From assembly GCF_037890695.1 (NCBI RefSeq), contig NZ_CP149571.1:798501-862500 (forward strand): a stretch of 64,000 nucleotides of DNA. Direction: 5' to 3'. Below are positions 8,578-18,838 of the stretch, in pieces. Made by a program: the position numbers and the translations under genes. The notes beneath the pieces were generated by a model. It worked only from the letters and a program-made list of their open reading frames with translations, had not been told where the DNA came from and did no database searches. The DNA is from Aeromonas jandaei. Lineage in GTDB: Bacteria > Pseudomonadota > Gammaproteobacteria > Enterobacterales > Aeromonadaceae. Each line of letters opens with the position of its first letter. Position 1 is the first letter of the stretch.

Positions 8578-10635
8578 ATGAGCAAGTCCACTTCAATGAG
8601 TCCCGACACCATGCTGGTGAAGGGCAAAAAACAGCAATCGCAGATCCTGCAGGCCATGGTTGAAGCCATCTATCGCTTCAATCCCAAGGCGCTGTTTGGC
8701 AGCCCCATTCTGTTCACCCTCTGGCTGGCAGCAGTCATGGCGACGGTGGAGTCACTGCTGGGGCAGCCGTTCTCCGGGGTCGCCCCCTCGCTGGCCTGGC
8801 AGCTGACTGCCTGGCTCTGGCTCACCCTCTGGTTTGCCAACTTCGCCGAGACGCTGGCCGAAGGTCGCGGCAAGGCGCGAGCCGACAGCCTCAAGGCTGG
8901 CATGAGCCAGCTCAAGGCCCGTCGGGTGGCTAATGCAAAAGATGGTCAGGGCGAATGGTGCCCCGCCACCAGCCTGATGAAGGGTGATCTGGTGCTGGTA
9001 CGCAGCGGCGAGATGATCCCAGCCGACGGCGAGGTGATCGCCGGTATCGCCTCGGTCAACGAGGCCGCCATCACCGGTGAATCCGCCCCCGTCATCCGCG
9101 AATCGGGTACCGATCGCAGCGGTGTAACCGGCAATACCACCGTCGTTTCAGACGAGATCTGGGTACGCGTCAGCAACAATCCGGGCGAAAGCACGCTGGA
9201 TCGCATGATTGCACTGGTGGAAGGGGCCAAGCGCCAGAAAACACCCAACGAGATGGCGCTGGATGCCCTGCTGGTCGGGCTGACCCTCATCTTCCTGCTG
9301 GTGGTCGCCACCCTGCCCTGGTTCCTCGACTACAACGGCACCCAGGTACCGCGCCTCTACCTGATCGCGCTCTTTATCACTCTGATCCCGACCACCATTG
9401 GCGGCCTGCTCTCCGCCATCGGCATTGCCGGTATGGATCGACTGGTGAAACTGAACGTGATTGCCAAGTCGGGCCGGGCCGTCGAAGCGGCCGGTGACGT
9501 GCGCACCCTGCTGCTGGACAAGACCGGCACCATCACCTTCGGCAACCGGATGGCTGACGAACTGATCCCGGCCCCCGGCGTCGACCCGGCCCTGCTGGCA
9601 CAAGCGGCTATGCTGGCCTCGCTGGGTGACAACACTCCCGAGGGTAAATCTATCCTGACCCTGGCGGGCAAGAGCCACACCAAACCGAGCCAGCTGGATG
9701 ATGACAAGGTGATCCCCTTCAGTGCCGAGACCCGTCTGAGCGGACTGGATCGCAACGGTCACCAATATCGCAAGGGGGCTGTCGATGCGGTGCTGAACTA
9801 CCTCTCCCTCGACCGTAAAGCGGTACCGGAGCTGGTGCTCAAGTCTGTCGACAACATCGCTCGTCAGGGTGGTACTCCGCTGCTGGTCTGTACCCATGAG
9901 CAGTTGCTGGGGGTGGTCTACCTCAAGGACATCATCAAGCCCGGCATCAAGGCCCGCTTCCAGATCCTGCGCCACATGGGGATCCGTACCGTGATGATCA
10001 CCGGTGACAACCCGAAAACGGCTGCCGCCATCGCCGCCGAAGCCGGGGTGGATGACTTCATCGCCGAAGCGACGCCGGAGAAGAAGCTGGCCTATATCCG
10101 GCAGGAGCAGGCCGATGGCCGTCTGGTCGCCATGTGCGGTGACGGAGCCAACGACGCACCGGCGCTGGCACAGGCTGATGTGGGTCTGGCCATGAACGAG
10201 GGTACCCAGGCCGCCAAGGAGGCAGGCAATCTGGTGGATCTCGACTCCAACCCCACCAAGCTGCTGGACGTGGTGCTGGTCGGTAAACAGCTGCTGGTGA
10301 CCCGTGGCGCCCTGACCACCTTCTCCATCGCCAACGATGTGGCCAAGTATTTCGCCATCCTGCCGGCCCTGTTCATCGCCGCCTACCCGCAACTGGGGGT
10401 ACTGAACCTGATGCAGCTGGGCAGCCCGCAGAGCGCCATCCTGTCGGCCATCATCTTCAACGCCCTGATCATCGTAGCGCTGGTGCCGCTGGCCCTGCGC
10501 GGTGTCGACCTGAAGGGATCGGCCGCCAGCCTGCTGCGCCGCAACCTGCTGATCTACGGTGTCGGCGGCCTGCTGGTGCCTTTTATCGGCATCAAGCTGA
10601 TCGACCTGGTCATTACCGGCCTGGGTCTGGTGTAA
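8578..10635 (+). CDS. kdpB: Potassium-transporting P-type ATPase subunit B
   Basis: A 685 aa P-type ATPase that powers K+ uptake. It has the actuator motif TGESAPV, the phosphorylation motif DKTGTIT with the acceptor Asp314, the hinge [12 protein letters not shown] and the [17 protein letters not shown] signature of the phosphorylation domain. The start codon follows the kdpA stop directly. Length is close to E. coli KdpB (682 aa). All catalytic motifs are intact, so the pump itself should be functional even though the sensor gene downstream is frameshifted. Confidence 0.97.
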   Translation: MSKSTSMSPDTMLVKGKKQQSQILQAMVEAIYRFNPKALFGSPILFTLWLAAVMATVESLLGQPFSGVAPSLAWQLTAWLWLTLWFANFAETLAEGRGKARADSLKAGMSQLKARRVANAKDGQGEWCPATSLMKGDLVLVRSGEMIPADGEVIAGIASVNEAAITGESAPVIRESGTDRSGVTGNTTVVSDEIWVRVSNNPGESTLDRMIALVEGAKRQKTPNEMALDALLVGLTLIFLLVVATLPWFLDYNGTQVPRLYLIALFITLIPTTIGGLLSAIGIAGMDRLVKLNVIAKSGRAVEAAGDVRTLLLDKTGTITFGNRMADELIPAPGVDPALLAQAAMLASLGDNTPEGKSILTLAGKSHTKPSQLDDDKVIPFSAETRLSGLDRNGHQYRKGAVDAVLNYLSLDRKAVPELVLKSVDNIARQGGTPLLVCTHEQLLGVVYLKDIIKPGIKARFQILRHMGIRTVMITGDNPKTAAAIAAEAGVDDFIAEATPEKKLAYIRQEQADGRLVAMCGDGANDAPALAQADVGLAMNEGTQAAKEAGNLVDLDSNPTKLLDVVLVGKQLLVTRGALTTFSIANDVAKYFAILPALFIAAYPQLGVLNLMQLGSPQSAILSAIIFNALIIVALVPLALRGVDLKGSAASLLRRNLLIYGVGGLLVPFIGIKLIDLVITGLGLV

Positions 10636-10695
10636 CGACATAACCGGGATGCGGGTCAGCCCGCATCCACACAACGAATTCGGAGCATATCCATC

Positions 10696-11223
10696 ATGAT
10701 CGCAATCAGAACCCTGTTGACCCTGACCCTGCTGCTGGGCGTGGGTTATCCGCTGGCCGTCACCGGACTGGCCCAGCTGCTCTTCCCCTGGCAGGCCAAC
10801 GGCAGCCAGCTGACCGACAGCAAGCAGCAACTCATCGGTAGCGCCCTGCTGGCACAGAAATTCGAGCGGGCTGACTACTTCCACCCCCGCCCCTCCGCCA
10901 GTGATTTCAACACCATTGGCGGTAGTGCCAGCAATCTGGGGATGAGCTCACCGCTGCGGGCAGAGTTCGCCGAACAGGCCGCCAAGGCACAGCCTGAAAC
11001 CAGCTCTCCCGCCATGCTGACCCGTTCCGCCTCTGGCCTCGATCCCCACCTGCCACTCGATGCGGTGCTGGCGCAGGTGGATCGCGTCGCCAGAGAACGT
11101 GGACTGGATCCCGCCCAACTGACGGAGCAGGTCAAGTCGGCCGCACAAGCTGGTATCCTTGGCCCGCAGGTGGTCAACATTCTCCAGCTGAACCTGCAAC
11201 TGGATCATCAAAAGGGCGCCTGA
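10696..11223 (+). CDS. kdpC: Potassium-transporting ATPase subunit C
   Basis: A 175 aa protein with one N-terminal membrane helix (residues ~5-25) and a periplasmic domain. KdpC assembles with KdpB and is needed for pump activity. Family features are the GYPLAVTGLAQLLFPWQANGS segment region and the DYFHPRPSAS and ASGLDPHLPLDAVLAQV motifs. It is slightly shorter than E. coli KdpC (190 aa). A 60-base gap separates it from kdpB, with CGGAGC as ribosome-binding site. Confidence 0.96.
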   Translation: MIAIRTLLTLTLLLGVGYPLAVTGLAQLLFPWQANGSQLTDSKQQLIGSALLAQKFERADYFHPRPSASDFNTIGGSASNLGMSSPLRAEFAEQAAKAQPETSSPAMLTRSASGLDPHLPLDAVLAQVDRVARERGLDPAQLTEQVKSAAQAGILGPQVVNILQLNLQLDHQKGA

Positions 11224-11292
11224 GGGCGCTCCTTGCCGATCTGGCGTTGACCTCCATTTTCGACGCGGGCAGTTGGCTCGATAGGGATAAGC

Positions 11293-13882
11293 ATGCGTGA
11301 TGAGGTAAGGGCTGACGCCCTGCTGGCAAGTCTGGAGCAAGAGCACAAGGGCAAGCTGAAAGTCTTTCTCGGGGCCGCCCCCGGCGTGGGCAAGACCTAC
11401 GCCATGTTGCAGGCTGTACGGGAACAGGCCAAAGAGGGGGTCGACATCCTGATCGGCGTGGTGGAGACCCACGGCCGGCAGGAGACGCTGGCCCTGCTCG
11501 ACAAACTCGCCATCCAGCCGCGCAAGATCCACATGCACCGTCAGCAGCGGCTGGAGGAGATGGACCTCGACGGCCTGCTGGCACGCAAACCGGCCATCGC
11601 GGTCGTGGATGAGCTGGCCCACAGCAACGCCCCCGGCAGCCGCCACGAGAAGCGCTGGCAGGATGTGGAGGAGCTGCTCAACGCCGGTATCGACGTCTAC
11701 AGCACCCTCAACGTCCAGCATCTGGAGAGCCTCAACGATCTGGTGTGGCAGCTGACCGGGGTCAGGGTCAAAGAGACCCTGCCCGATCAGGTTCTGCTCG
11801 ATGCAGACAGCATTATTCTTATCGACCTCCCCCCCAAGGAGCTGCTCGGCCGCCTGCGCGAGGGGAAGGTTTATGTACCCCATCAGGCCAAGGCCGCCCT
11901 GCAATCCTTCTTCTCCCTCAACAACCTCACCGCATTGCGGGAACTGGCGATGCAGACCGCAGCCAGCCATGTGGAGGGCGATCTGCAACTGCAATGGCAG
12001 GCGGCGGGCAAGACCACATTGCCGCTGCGGGGCAAGCTGATGGTCTGCCTCGGCAACCAGCACGGGGCTGCGCTGGTGCGCTATGGCCACCGCTTTGCCC
12101 AGCGGCGCCAGCTGCCCTGGCTGGTGGTTCACGTGGACAGCAATGGCCGCAGCTCGGCCGACGTGGAGCAGGCGCTGGCACTCGCCTCCCAGTTGGGGGC
12201 CAAGGTGCTGACCCTCTCCAGTCCGGCGGTCGCCAACACCCTGCTGGAGACTGCCGAGCAGCAGCAAGTATCCCAGCTACTGCTCGGCAAACCGCACAAG
12301 GCGCCGTGGCGTCGCTCGCTGGTGCAGCACCTGCTCAAGCAGGCACAGGGGCTGGAGATCACCCTGGTCGATACCGAGAAGCAGAAACACAGAGTGGGGA
12401 TGCGATCCCCGACGCCGAAGGATATTCACCACAGCCTGCTGGCGGTGGCCATCATGGGGATCACCTCGGCCATCGCATGGGGGCTATCCTACTGGCTGCC
12501 CCCCGCAGCGTTGCCGCTCATCTTCGTGCTGGGGGTGCTGGCGACTGCCCTTACCACCAGTCTGGTGCCCGCCACGCTGGCAGCAGTGCTGGGCTTTATC
12601 GCCCACAATCTGCTCTTCACCGCCCCCTACTTCTCCCTGAGCGTCGCCAACCACAGCGACCTGCTCACCCTGTTCGTGCTGCTGATCGTCGGCATGACGG
12701 CGGGACGCCTCGCCTCCCGCCAGCGCCAGCAGCTGATCGGCCTGCGCGAGACCCAGCAGCTGGGCAATGCCCTGCTCTCCCTCAGTCAGGGGCTGGCGAC
12801 CGCCAACAGCCCGGAGGAGGTGCCTGAGACAAGGGGCACAAGCGATCTCGCTGGCGCTTGGCCAGCCGACCGTAGTGATCGACAAGGATTTTCACGACCG
12901 CCTCGGCAACGAGAAGCACAGACCCGGCCAGACCGACAAGGCGGCCATCGACTGGTGTCTGGCCCAGAAGCAGAGTGCCGGAGCCCACACCGCCACCCTC
13001 AATGCCGCCGAGGCGCAGTATCACCACCTCAGCGATGATCTGGTGATCGGCATAACACTGGCCAATCCGCTCTCCTCCTCCGCCGAGCATCAACTTCAGG
13101 CGCTGCTCACCGACATTCGCGCCGCGCTGGCGCGGATCGACCTCAACGAGCGGCTGGCCGACAGCCAGCTGCAGGCGGAAACAGACCGGATGCGGGCCGC
13201 CCTGCTCTCCTCGGTCTCCCACGACTTGAAGACGCCGCTGGCCACCATCATGGGTGCCGGCAGCACCCTGCTGGAATATGGTGACCGGATCCCGCCGGAT
13301 GATCGCAACGAACTGCTCCACTCGGTACAGGACGAGGCGCGCCGTCTGCACAGCTATGTACAGAACCTGCTGGATATGACCCGTATCGGCTCCCCCGACT
13401 TCCAGTTGAAGCGGGACTGGGTCGACCTGACCGATCTGGTGGAGAGCGCCCGCAAGCGACTCGACTCCTCCTGGCGCCAGCACAAGCTGCTGGTACACAT
13501 CGATCAGCATGTACCCCAGCTCTATGTCCATGGCGCCCTGATCGAGCAGGTACTGGTCAACATCCTCGACAACGCCTCCCGCTACTCGCCGGCAGGCACC
13601 CCCATCGAGTTCAAGGTGATGGTGGCCGAGCCCGACCTTATCATCGATATCATCGATATCGGGGTCGGCATCGCCGAGTCGGATCGGGAGAAGATCTTCA
13701 ATCTCTTCTACACCCAGCCGGTGGGCGATTGCGGCAGCCGTGGCACCGGGCTTGGCCTCGCCATTTCCCGCGCTATGATAGAGGCCCACGGCGGCAAGAT
13801 TTGGGCCTTCTCCGGCCCCAATGGCAACGGCACCTGCATGCGTATCTCCCTGCCGCTCGCGCTCAATTCACCGGAGGTTTGA
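11293..13882 (+). pseudogene. kdpD: KdpD sensor kinase gene, broken by a one-base frameshift
   Basis: KdpD is the membrane sensor kinase controlling kdp expression. The first frame (11293 to ~12822) encodes the KdpD domain with Walker A GAAPGVGKTYAML, the Usp-like domain and four membrane helices. The second frame (~12823-13882) carries the GAF-like region, the His box VSHDLKTPLATIMGAGS and the ATPase G boxes. The frames change at GTGCCTGAGA near 12821-12830: removing one C restores ...EEVLRQGAQAISLALG. As given, translation would stop at 13038 and lose the kinase core. Everything else is intact, so a base-call error or a very recent mutation are both possible. The stop overlaps the kdpE start by one base. 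Confidence 0.9.
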
Positions 13883-14565
13883 TGGCGCACATTCTGGTCA
13901 TAGATGATGAAGCGGCGATCCGTCGCTTTCTGCGGATCAGCCTGATTGCCGAGGGGCATCAGGTGAGCGAAGCGGTCAGCGTCACCGAGGGGCTGGAGCA
14001 ATATCGCCATCTCAACCCCGATCTGGTGATCCTCGATCTCGGCCTGCCGGATGGCGATGGTATTCAGGTATTGCAGGCCATTCGCGAACACCACCCCAAC
14101 CCGGTGCTGGTGCTGTCGGCCCGTGATTCGGAGCAGGAGAAGGTGCGCTTGCTGGATGCCGGTGCCAACGACTACATGAGCAAGCCGTTTGGCATCGGCG
14201 AGATGATGGCCCGCATTCGCGTGCTCTTGCGCCAGCGGGCTGGGGTCAGCAGTGGCGAGCGGCGCCACTTCCCCCAATGCGGCCTGACGCTCGATATCAG
14301 CAGCCACAAGGTGACCATGAAGGAGGAGGAGATCCCCCTCTCCCGCAAAGAGTTCGCCCTGCTGCAGGCGCTGGTATGCCACCCCGGCAAGCTGGTGATG
14401 CAGACCCAGCTGCTCAACGACATCTGGGGACCGAGCCACAAGGAGGACACCCACTACCTGCGCATCGTCATCGCCAGCCTGCGCAAAAAACTGGGGGATA
14501 ACCCCCAGCAACCGACGCTTATCGAGACCGAATCTGGTATAGGCTACCGCTTTATCGGCAACTGA
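13882..14565 (+). CDS. kdpE: Response regulator KdpE
   Basis: A 227 aa OmpR-family regulator that activates kdpFABC. The receiver domain begins HILVIDDEAAIRR and has the phospho-acceptor Asp in LVILDLGLPDGDG and the conserved Lys in YMSKPFGIGE. A winged-helix DNA-binding domain fills the C-terminal half. I chose the ATG overlapping the kdpD stop (TGATG, preceded by GGAGG) over an upstream in-frame ATG at 13729, because homology begins here. It ends 5 bases before the convergent MFS gene, with a parS site across the junction. Confidence 0.96.
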   Translation: MAHILVIDDEAAIRRFLRISLIAEGHQVSEAVSVTEGLEQYRHLNPDLVILDLGLPDGDGIQVLQAIREHHPNPVLVLSARDSEQEKVRLLDAGANDYMSKPFGIGEMMARIRVLLRQRAGVSSGERRHFPQCGLTLDISSHKVTMKEEEIPLSRKEFALLQALVCHPGKLVMQTQLLNDIWGPSHKEDTHYLRIVIASLRKKLGDNPQQPTLIETESGIGYRFIGN

Positions 14566-14581
14566 CGTTTCACGTGGAACG
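14566..14581. promoter_or_regulatory. parS-like site 1
   Basis: The 16-mer CGTTTCACGTGGAACG matches the ParB-binding consensus TGTTNCACGTGNAACA except at the two end bases. It lies at the junction of the convergent kdpE and MFS genes and supplies the last codons and the stop codon (TGA) of the MFS gene. Confidence 0.75.
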
Positions 14582-15700
14582 ACGACGCCCGCAGCAAAGC
14601 AGTGCCAGCAGACCGCAGCCACTGAGCAACAGGCCAAGATCCTGCAATCCGGCCGCCACCGCCAATCCCAGACTGAGCAGCAGGTAGTAACCAAGCCCGA
14701 ACAGGGCGCCTGCACTGCCTGCTACCTCGCGATAGGCCAGCAGCGCCTGACTCAGCACGTTGGGGATCGCCAGTCCGAAGGCCACCACGATTCCCATCAT
14801 GGGCAGCAGGAACCAGAGGCTGGCCTGAGTCGTCCAGACCAGCAGCCCGGTGACCAGTGCCAAAACGCAAGCCAGTCTGATCAGAGAGGACGGCAGCCAT
14901 CCCCTCCCCAGCAGATGCTTGTTGAGCAGGCTGCCAAGCAGAGTCGCCAGCGCCAGCAAGATCCCCGAATAACCAAACTCGCTGGTGCTCAATCCCAATC
15001 CGGCAAACAGGAACGGCGCCAGACTGTAGTAACCAAACAGCATGGTGTTGAACAGGGCGACCAGCATGGCACTGCGCCAGAGCCCACCATCCTTCATCAT
15101 CCGGCACGCCAGCGGCCAGAGTGCGACTTGCCGTGTGGTGGCCGGACGGGTTTCCGGCAGCTGCCAGCAGGCAACCAGCAGCAAGAGAGCCGCCAGTATC
15201 AGCAGACCGCTGAACACCCCGAGATAGCCAAACCCGCTCGCCAGCTGCCCGCCACTGAGCAACCCCAACACCGGGCTGAGTGAGAGCGCTATGCCCATCA
15301 CCGAGAAGACCCGCGCCAGATCGCTGCCCTGATAACTGTCGCGCAGCATGGTCTGGGTCACCACGGATCCCACCGCGGCGCCAAAAGCCGAGATAACCCG
15401 GGCCAGCAGCAGGGTTTCAAACTGGTTGGCCAGCAGCGCCAGCAAGGTGCCGACGCCATAGGTGAGCAGACCCGCCAGCATGGCGGGACGCCGCCCAATC
15501 AGATCGCAGAGCCGTCCCCAGCAGACCACGCCCACCGCAAACGCCAGAAAATAGACCGACAGGGTCTGGGATGCCTGCCCTTCGCTCACCTGAAACTGGG
15601 TAGCGATGTGGGTCAGGACCGGGCTGTAGATGGTCTCCACAATTTGGGGAAACATCATCAATCCCACCACCAGCCAGAGCGGTGGCAACTTGTTGTTCAT
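14570..15700 (-). CDS. MFS transporter, Bcr/CflA-like
   Basis: A 376 aa major-facilitator protein with about 12 hydrophobic helices. The loop 2-3 signature is GRLCDLIGRRPAMLAG, and an RVISAFGAAVGSVVTQ segment in helix 4 resembles the drug/proton antiporter motif C region of Bcr/CflA exporters. AAGGAGG lies ahead of the start. It is divergent from an AraC-family regulator 94 bp away, which probably controls it. A palindrome ATTGT-N6-ACAAT (15747-15762) in the shared spacer is a candidate operator. The 3' end is built into a parS-like site. The substrate is unknown; efflux of a drug or metabolite is inferred. Confidence 0.85.
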   Translation of the reverse strand: MNNKLPPLWLVVGLMMFPQIVETIYSPVLTHIATQFQVSEGQASQTLSVYFLAFAVGVVCWGRLCDLIGRRPAMLAGLLTYGVGTLLALLANQFETLLLARVISAFGAAVGSVVTQTMLRDSYQGSDLARVFSVMGIALSLSPVLGLLSGGQLASGFGYLGVFSGLLILAALLLLVACWQLPETRPATTRQVALWPLACRMMKDGGLWRSAMLVALFNTMLFGYYSLAPFLFAGLGLSTSEFGYSGILLALATLLGSLLNKHLLGRGWLPSSLIRLACVLALVTGLLVWTTQASLWFLLPMMGIVVAFGLAIPNVLSQALLAYREVAGSAGALFGLGYYLLLSLGLAVAAGLQDLGLLLSGCGLLALLCCGRRRST

Positions 15701-15794
15701 GACAAACCTCCTTCACAAGAGAGGTCGCCATTCTAGAGAGATGCCAATTGTCTGATTACAATAAGCAGGACTATAAACATCAAAAATCGGACAT

Positions 15795-16619
15795 ATGGCC
15801 TTTATTCTTCCCGATCACCCTTTTGACCCTGACCAGCTGACGGGCAGCGTGATCGGCATTGCCTCCGCCCTCGGCTGGCACGACTCGGGCCTGCATCAAC
15901 ATCAACGCCATCAGCTGCTGTTCGCCCAATCCGGCTGCATGACCATGGAGCTGGAAGGTCGGGTCTGCCTGCTACCGCCCACCCGCGCCGCCTGGCTGCC
16001 GGCGGGCACAGCCCACCGGGTACTGATGCGTGGTGTGGTGGCCTACCGCTCCCTCTACTTCCAGCCGCACCCCGAGTTGCCCGGCACGGTGGAGGTGCTG
16101 GCGGTCAATCCGCTGCTACACGAACTGATCGAACGGATGGCGCTCTGGCCGTGGGACAAACCGCAAGAGCAGCAACAACGGACGGTGGTACTGTTTATGG
16201 AGGAGTTGGGGCAGGCGCCGCGGGAGTCATGGCAGCTGCCGCTGCCAACCGATCCCAGACTGGGCGGCTGGCTACAGCAGTTGAAACGGGGGGATGCCCT
16301 GCCGGAGCGGCTCAATCGGTTAGCCGGACAGATTGGTGCCAGCGACAAGACCATTGGCCGTATCTTTATGCGGGAGACCGGCATGAGCTACCAAGCCTGG
16401 CGTCAGCAGTGGCGACTGCTGCGGGGGATGGAGCTGTTGGCAGAGGGGCAGTCCATCAGTCGCATATCCTCAGCTCTGGAGTTTTCCAGCGACAGCGCCT
16501 TTATCAGCTTCTTCAAACAACATACGGGACAGACCCCCCTGCGCTACCTCAACTCTCGGGGTGAGTCGCCACAGCCTGACTCGCCTCCACCACCTGGGTA
16601 TCCAGCGCCAGCGGTTTGA
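15795..16619 (+). CDS. AraC-family transcriptional regulator with cupin-like sensor
   Basis: A 274 aa protein. The N-terminal half (~residues 20-110) looks like the AraC cupin fold (HQHQRHQLLFAQSG, LPPTRAAWLPAGTAHRV). The C-terminal half has two helix-turn-helix motifs, the second around ISRISSALEFSSDSAFISFF and the GQTPLRY ending typical of the family. It is transcribed away from the MFS gene and probably regulates it in response to a small molecule. Its last 71 bases overlap a small gene on the other strand. The effector is unknown. Confidence 0.85.
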   Translation: MAFILPDHPFDPDQLTGSVIGIASALGWHDSGLHQHQRHQLLFAQSGCMTMELEGRVCLLPPTRAAWLPAGTAHRVLMRGVVAYRSLYFQPHPELPGTVEVLAVNPLLHELIERMALWPWDKPQEQQQRTVVLFMEELGQAPRESWQLPLPTDPRLGGWLQQLKRGDALPERLNRLAGQIGASDKTIGRIFMRETGMSYQAWRQQWRLLRGMELLAEGQSISRISSALEFSSDSAFISFFKQHTGQTPLRYLNSRGESPQPDSPPPPGYPAPAV

Positions 16620-16782
16620 GGTTATGCAACGCATCCTGCACTACGGCATGGGATGCCTGTTGCAACTCGCTCTGCACATCCTGCTCCAACTGGGCACTCT
16701 CCAGCTCGGGCCGCGGGTTTTCGTTGGCCATCACGTTCAGGCTCAGGGCACTCACAATCAGGGTAGCGATCAGGCTTTTCAT
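16549..16782 (-). CDS. Small predicted secreted protein
   Basis: A 77 aa ORF starting MKSLIATLIVSALSLNVMA, a classical signal peptide with an Ala cleavage site. It is followed by an acidic, Gln-rich segment predicted to be helical. A GGAGCAAG ribosome-binding site precedes the ATG. I do not recognise the family. It overlaps the 3' end of the AraC-type gene antisense by 71 bases, which weakens the call, but the signal peptide and ribosome-binding site support a real gene. Confidence 0.6.
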   Translation of the reverse strand: MKSLIATLIVSALSLNVMANENPRPELESAQLEQDVQSELQQASHAVVQDALHNLKPLALDTQVVEASQAVATHPES

Positions 16783-16977
16783 CTGGCTTGCTCCGGTATG
16801 GTTGAGATGACCAGATAGCTATTCCAATAGTTGTGCCAATCCTCACGCAATTCATAACATGATGATTTTGTTTAAATTAACTATATCTCGATACCAAATT
16901 GAGTCGCAAAACGCATCCCGCTCGGTCATTTTTAAACCAACAGTTGGTGCTTTTAACCACGCTTGATTTTTGCACCA

Positions 16978-16993
16978 TGTTCCACGTGGAACG
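16978..16993. promoter_or_regulatory. parS site 2
   Basis: TGTTCCACGTGGAACG, a 15/16 match to the perfect palindrome at 26028. It lies in the intergenic region about 80 bp upstream of avtA. Confidence 0.88.
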
Positions 16994-17074
16994 TCCCATC
17001 TTTTTGATCGACACCCGCTTTTAAACTGAGCTATGGTGCTACATCTTCGTAACTGACTCTGGATCTGTCACCGA

Positions 17075-18325
17075 ATGGAATTTTCCTTGTTCGGCGAGAA
17101 GTTCACTCGCCACGCCGGTATTACCCAACTCATGGATGACCTCAATCAGGGGCTGACCAATCCGGACGCCATCATGCTGGGTGGCGGCAATCCGGCCCCG
17201 ATCCCCGCCATGCTGGAGCGCTTTCAGGCCGAGGCCAAAACCCTGCTCGACAACGGCGAGCTGGTCAAAGCGATGGCCAACTACGATGGCCCGCAAGGCA
17301 AAGACAGGTTCACCAGGGCGCTAGCCGGACTGCTCAGCAAGGAGCTGGGCTGGGATATCTCGGCCCGCAATATCGCCCTGACCAACGGCAGCCAGAATGC
17401 CTTCTTCTACCTGTTCAACCTGCTGGCCGGTGAATTTGCCGATGGCCGCAAGAAGAAGGTGCTGTTCCCGCTCGCCCCCGAATACATCGGCTATGCCGAC
17501 TCGGCGCTGGCAGACGACTACTTTGTGGCTTACAAGCCCACCATCGAGAAGCTGCCCGATGGCCAGTTCAAATACCATGTGGATTTCGAGAGCCTCCAGG
17601 TGGGTGACAATATCGGGGTGATCTGCGTCTCCCGCCCGACCAATCCCACCGGCAACGTGCTGACCGACGAAGAGATCGAACACCTCGATCAGATCGCCCG
17701 CGACAAGGGGATTCCGCTGCTGATCGACAACGCCTACGGCGTCCCCTTCCCAGGCATCATCTTCAGCGAAGCCAAGCCATTCTGGAACACCAACACCATC
17801 CTCTGCATGAGCCTCTCCAAGCTCGGCTTGCCGGGCACCCGCTGCGGCATCGTCATCGCTGACGAGAAGATCATTCAGGCCATCACCAACCTGAGCGGCA
17901 TCATCAATCTGGCGCCGGGCAGTCTGGGGCCTGCTATCACCATCCCGATGATCGAGAGCGGCGAGATCATCGCCCTCAGCGAACAGGTGGTGAAGCCCTT
18001 CTATCAGCAGAAGGCGGAGCTGGCGGTGCAGCTGTTGCGCGAAGCGATCCCCGACCCGCGCTTCCATATCCACAAGCCGGAAGGCGCCCTCTTCCTCTGG
18101 CTCTGGTTTGAAGATTTGCCAATCCATAGTCAGGAACTCTATGAGCGACTGAAGGCGAAGAACCTGCTGATCGTGCCGGGTCACTACTTCTTCCCCGGCA
18201 TCGACGACCCCGAGTGGCGCCACAGCCAAGAGTGCATCCGCCTCAACTACTCCCAGAGCGAGGAGCTGGTTCGCCGCGGCATCGCCATTCTGGCCGACGA
18301 AATCAATGCCCTCTACGCCGGCTAA
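17075..18325 (+). CDS. avtA: Valine-pyruvate aminotransferase
   Basis: A 416 aa PLP-dependent enzyme of fold type I that interconverts valine/2-oxoisovalerate and alanine/pyruvate in the cytosol. It aligns along its whole length with E. coli AvtA, starting at FSLFGEKFTRHAGIT. Diagnostic stretches are LGGGNPAPIP, TNGSQNAFFYLFNL, the VSRPTNPTGNV substrate loop, and the PLP lysine in MSLSKLGLPGTRCG. The ribosome-binding site is weak. It ends convergently with the small heat-shock genes, sharing a terminator hairpin. Confidence 0.95.
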   Translation: MEFSLFGEKFTRHAGITQLMDDLNQGLTNPDAIMLGGGNPAPIPAMLERFQAEAKTLLDNGELVKAMANYDGPQGKDRFTRALAGLLSKELGWDISARNIALTNGSQNAFFYLFNLLAGEFADGRKKKVLFPLAPEYIGYADSALADDYFVAYKPTIEKLPDGQFKYHVDFESLQVGDNIGVICVSRPTNPTGNVLTDEEIEHLDQIARDKGIPLLIDNAYGVPFPGIIFSEAKPFWNTNTILCMSLSKLGLPGTRCGIVIADEKIIQAITNLSGIINLAPGSLGPAITIPMIESGEIIALSEQVVKPFYQQKAELAVQLLREAIPDPRFHIHKPEGALFLWLWFEDLPIHSQELYERLKAKNLLIVPGHYFFPGIDDPEWRHSQECIRLNYSQSEELVRRGIAILADEINALYAG

Positions 18326-18348
18326 GTCAGTCCGGCCAGCCAAAAACA

Positions 18349-18376
18349 GAAAGGCCTGCAGATGCAGGCCTTTGTT
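18349..18376. terminator. Bidirectional terminator between avtA and the heat-shock genes
   Basis: The stem AAAGGCCTGCA / TGCAGGCCTTT is flanked by A-rich and T-rich sequence on the two sides, so it can serve both converging transcripts. Confidence 0.75.
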
Positions 18377-18397
18377 GTTTGTCGCGATCCGGTTTGC

Positions 18398-18838
18398 TTA
18401 GCCGGGCAGCGCCAGCTGCTCGGGCTTGCCGATCGGGATGGCGCGGGGCTTGAGCGCCTCCGGCAGTTCGCGTGCCAGATCGATGGTCAGCAGACCATGC
18501 TCCAGCTTGGCGCCCTGCACTTCCACGTGCTGGCTCAGCTTGAAGGCGAGCTCGAAGTCACGCTCGGCAATCCCCTGATGGAGGAACTGACGCTCACCGG
18601 CTGCAGCCCCTTTGCGCCCCTTCACCTTGAGGGTGCCGTTTTCGGTCTCCAGCTCCAGCTCTTCGCGCTCGAAGCCAGCCACGGCGACCGTGATGCGATA
18701 GCCATCCTGATCGCGCTTCTCAATGTTGTACGGGGGGTAAGCGGCGGTCTTCTGCTCAAACAGACCTTCCAGCTCACGGGCCATCCGCTCGAAGCCGACG
18801 GCGTTGGAATAGAGATGAGAAAAATCGAGGTTACGCAT
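18398..18838 (-). CDS. Small heat-shock protein, Hsp20/IbpB-like
   Basis: A 146 aa alpha-crystallin-domain holdase that binds unfolding proteins. It begins MRNLDFSHLYSNAVGFERM, has the crystallin core YRITVAVAGFEREELE, the LHQGIAERDFELAFKL strand segment and a C-terminal IxI-type motif (AIPI). It follows the ibpA-like gene by 92 bases on the same strand, like ibpA-ibpB of enterics. Its leader has a UUGCU element facing the AAGGA ribosome-binding site, a possible ROSE-type thermometer (see regulatory entry). Confidence 0.93.
   Translation of the reverse strand: MRNLDFSHLYSNAVGFERMARELEGLFEQKTAAYPPYNIEKRDQDGYRITVAVAGFEREELELETENGTLKVKGRKGAAAGERQFLHQGIAERDFELAFKLSQHVEVQGAKLEHGLLTIDLARELPEALKPRAIPIGKPEQLALPG

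Noticed and set aside
12126..12141. GGTTCACGTGGACA in kdpD as a parS
   Set aside because: Arm spacing is shifted by one base and the right arm is wrong.
16783..17074. A possible RNA gene in the AT-rich spacer upstream of avtA
   Set aside because: Apart from the parS site and AT-rich promoter-like sequence I saw no terminator or stable fold that would support a small RNA.
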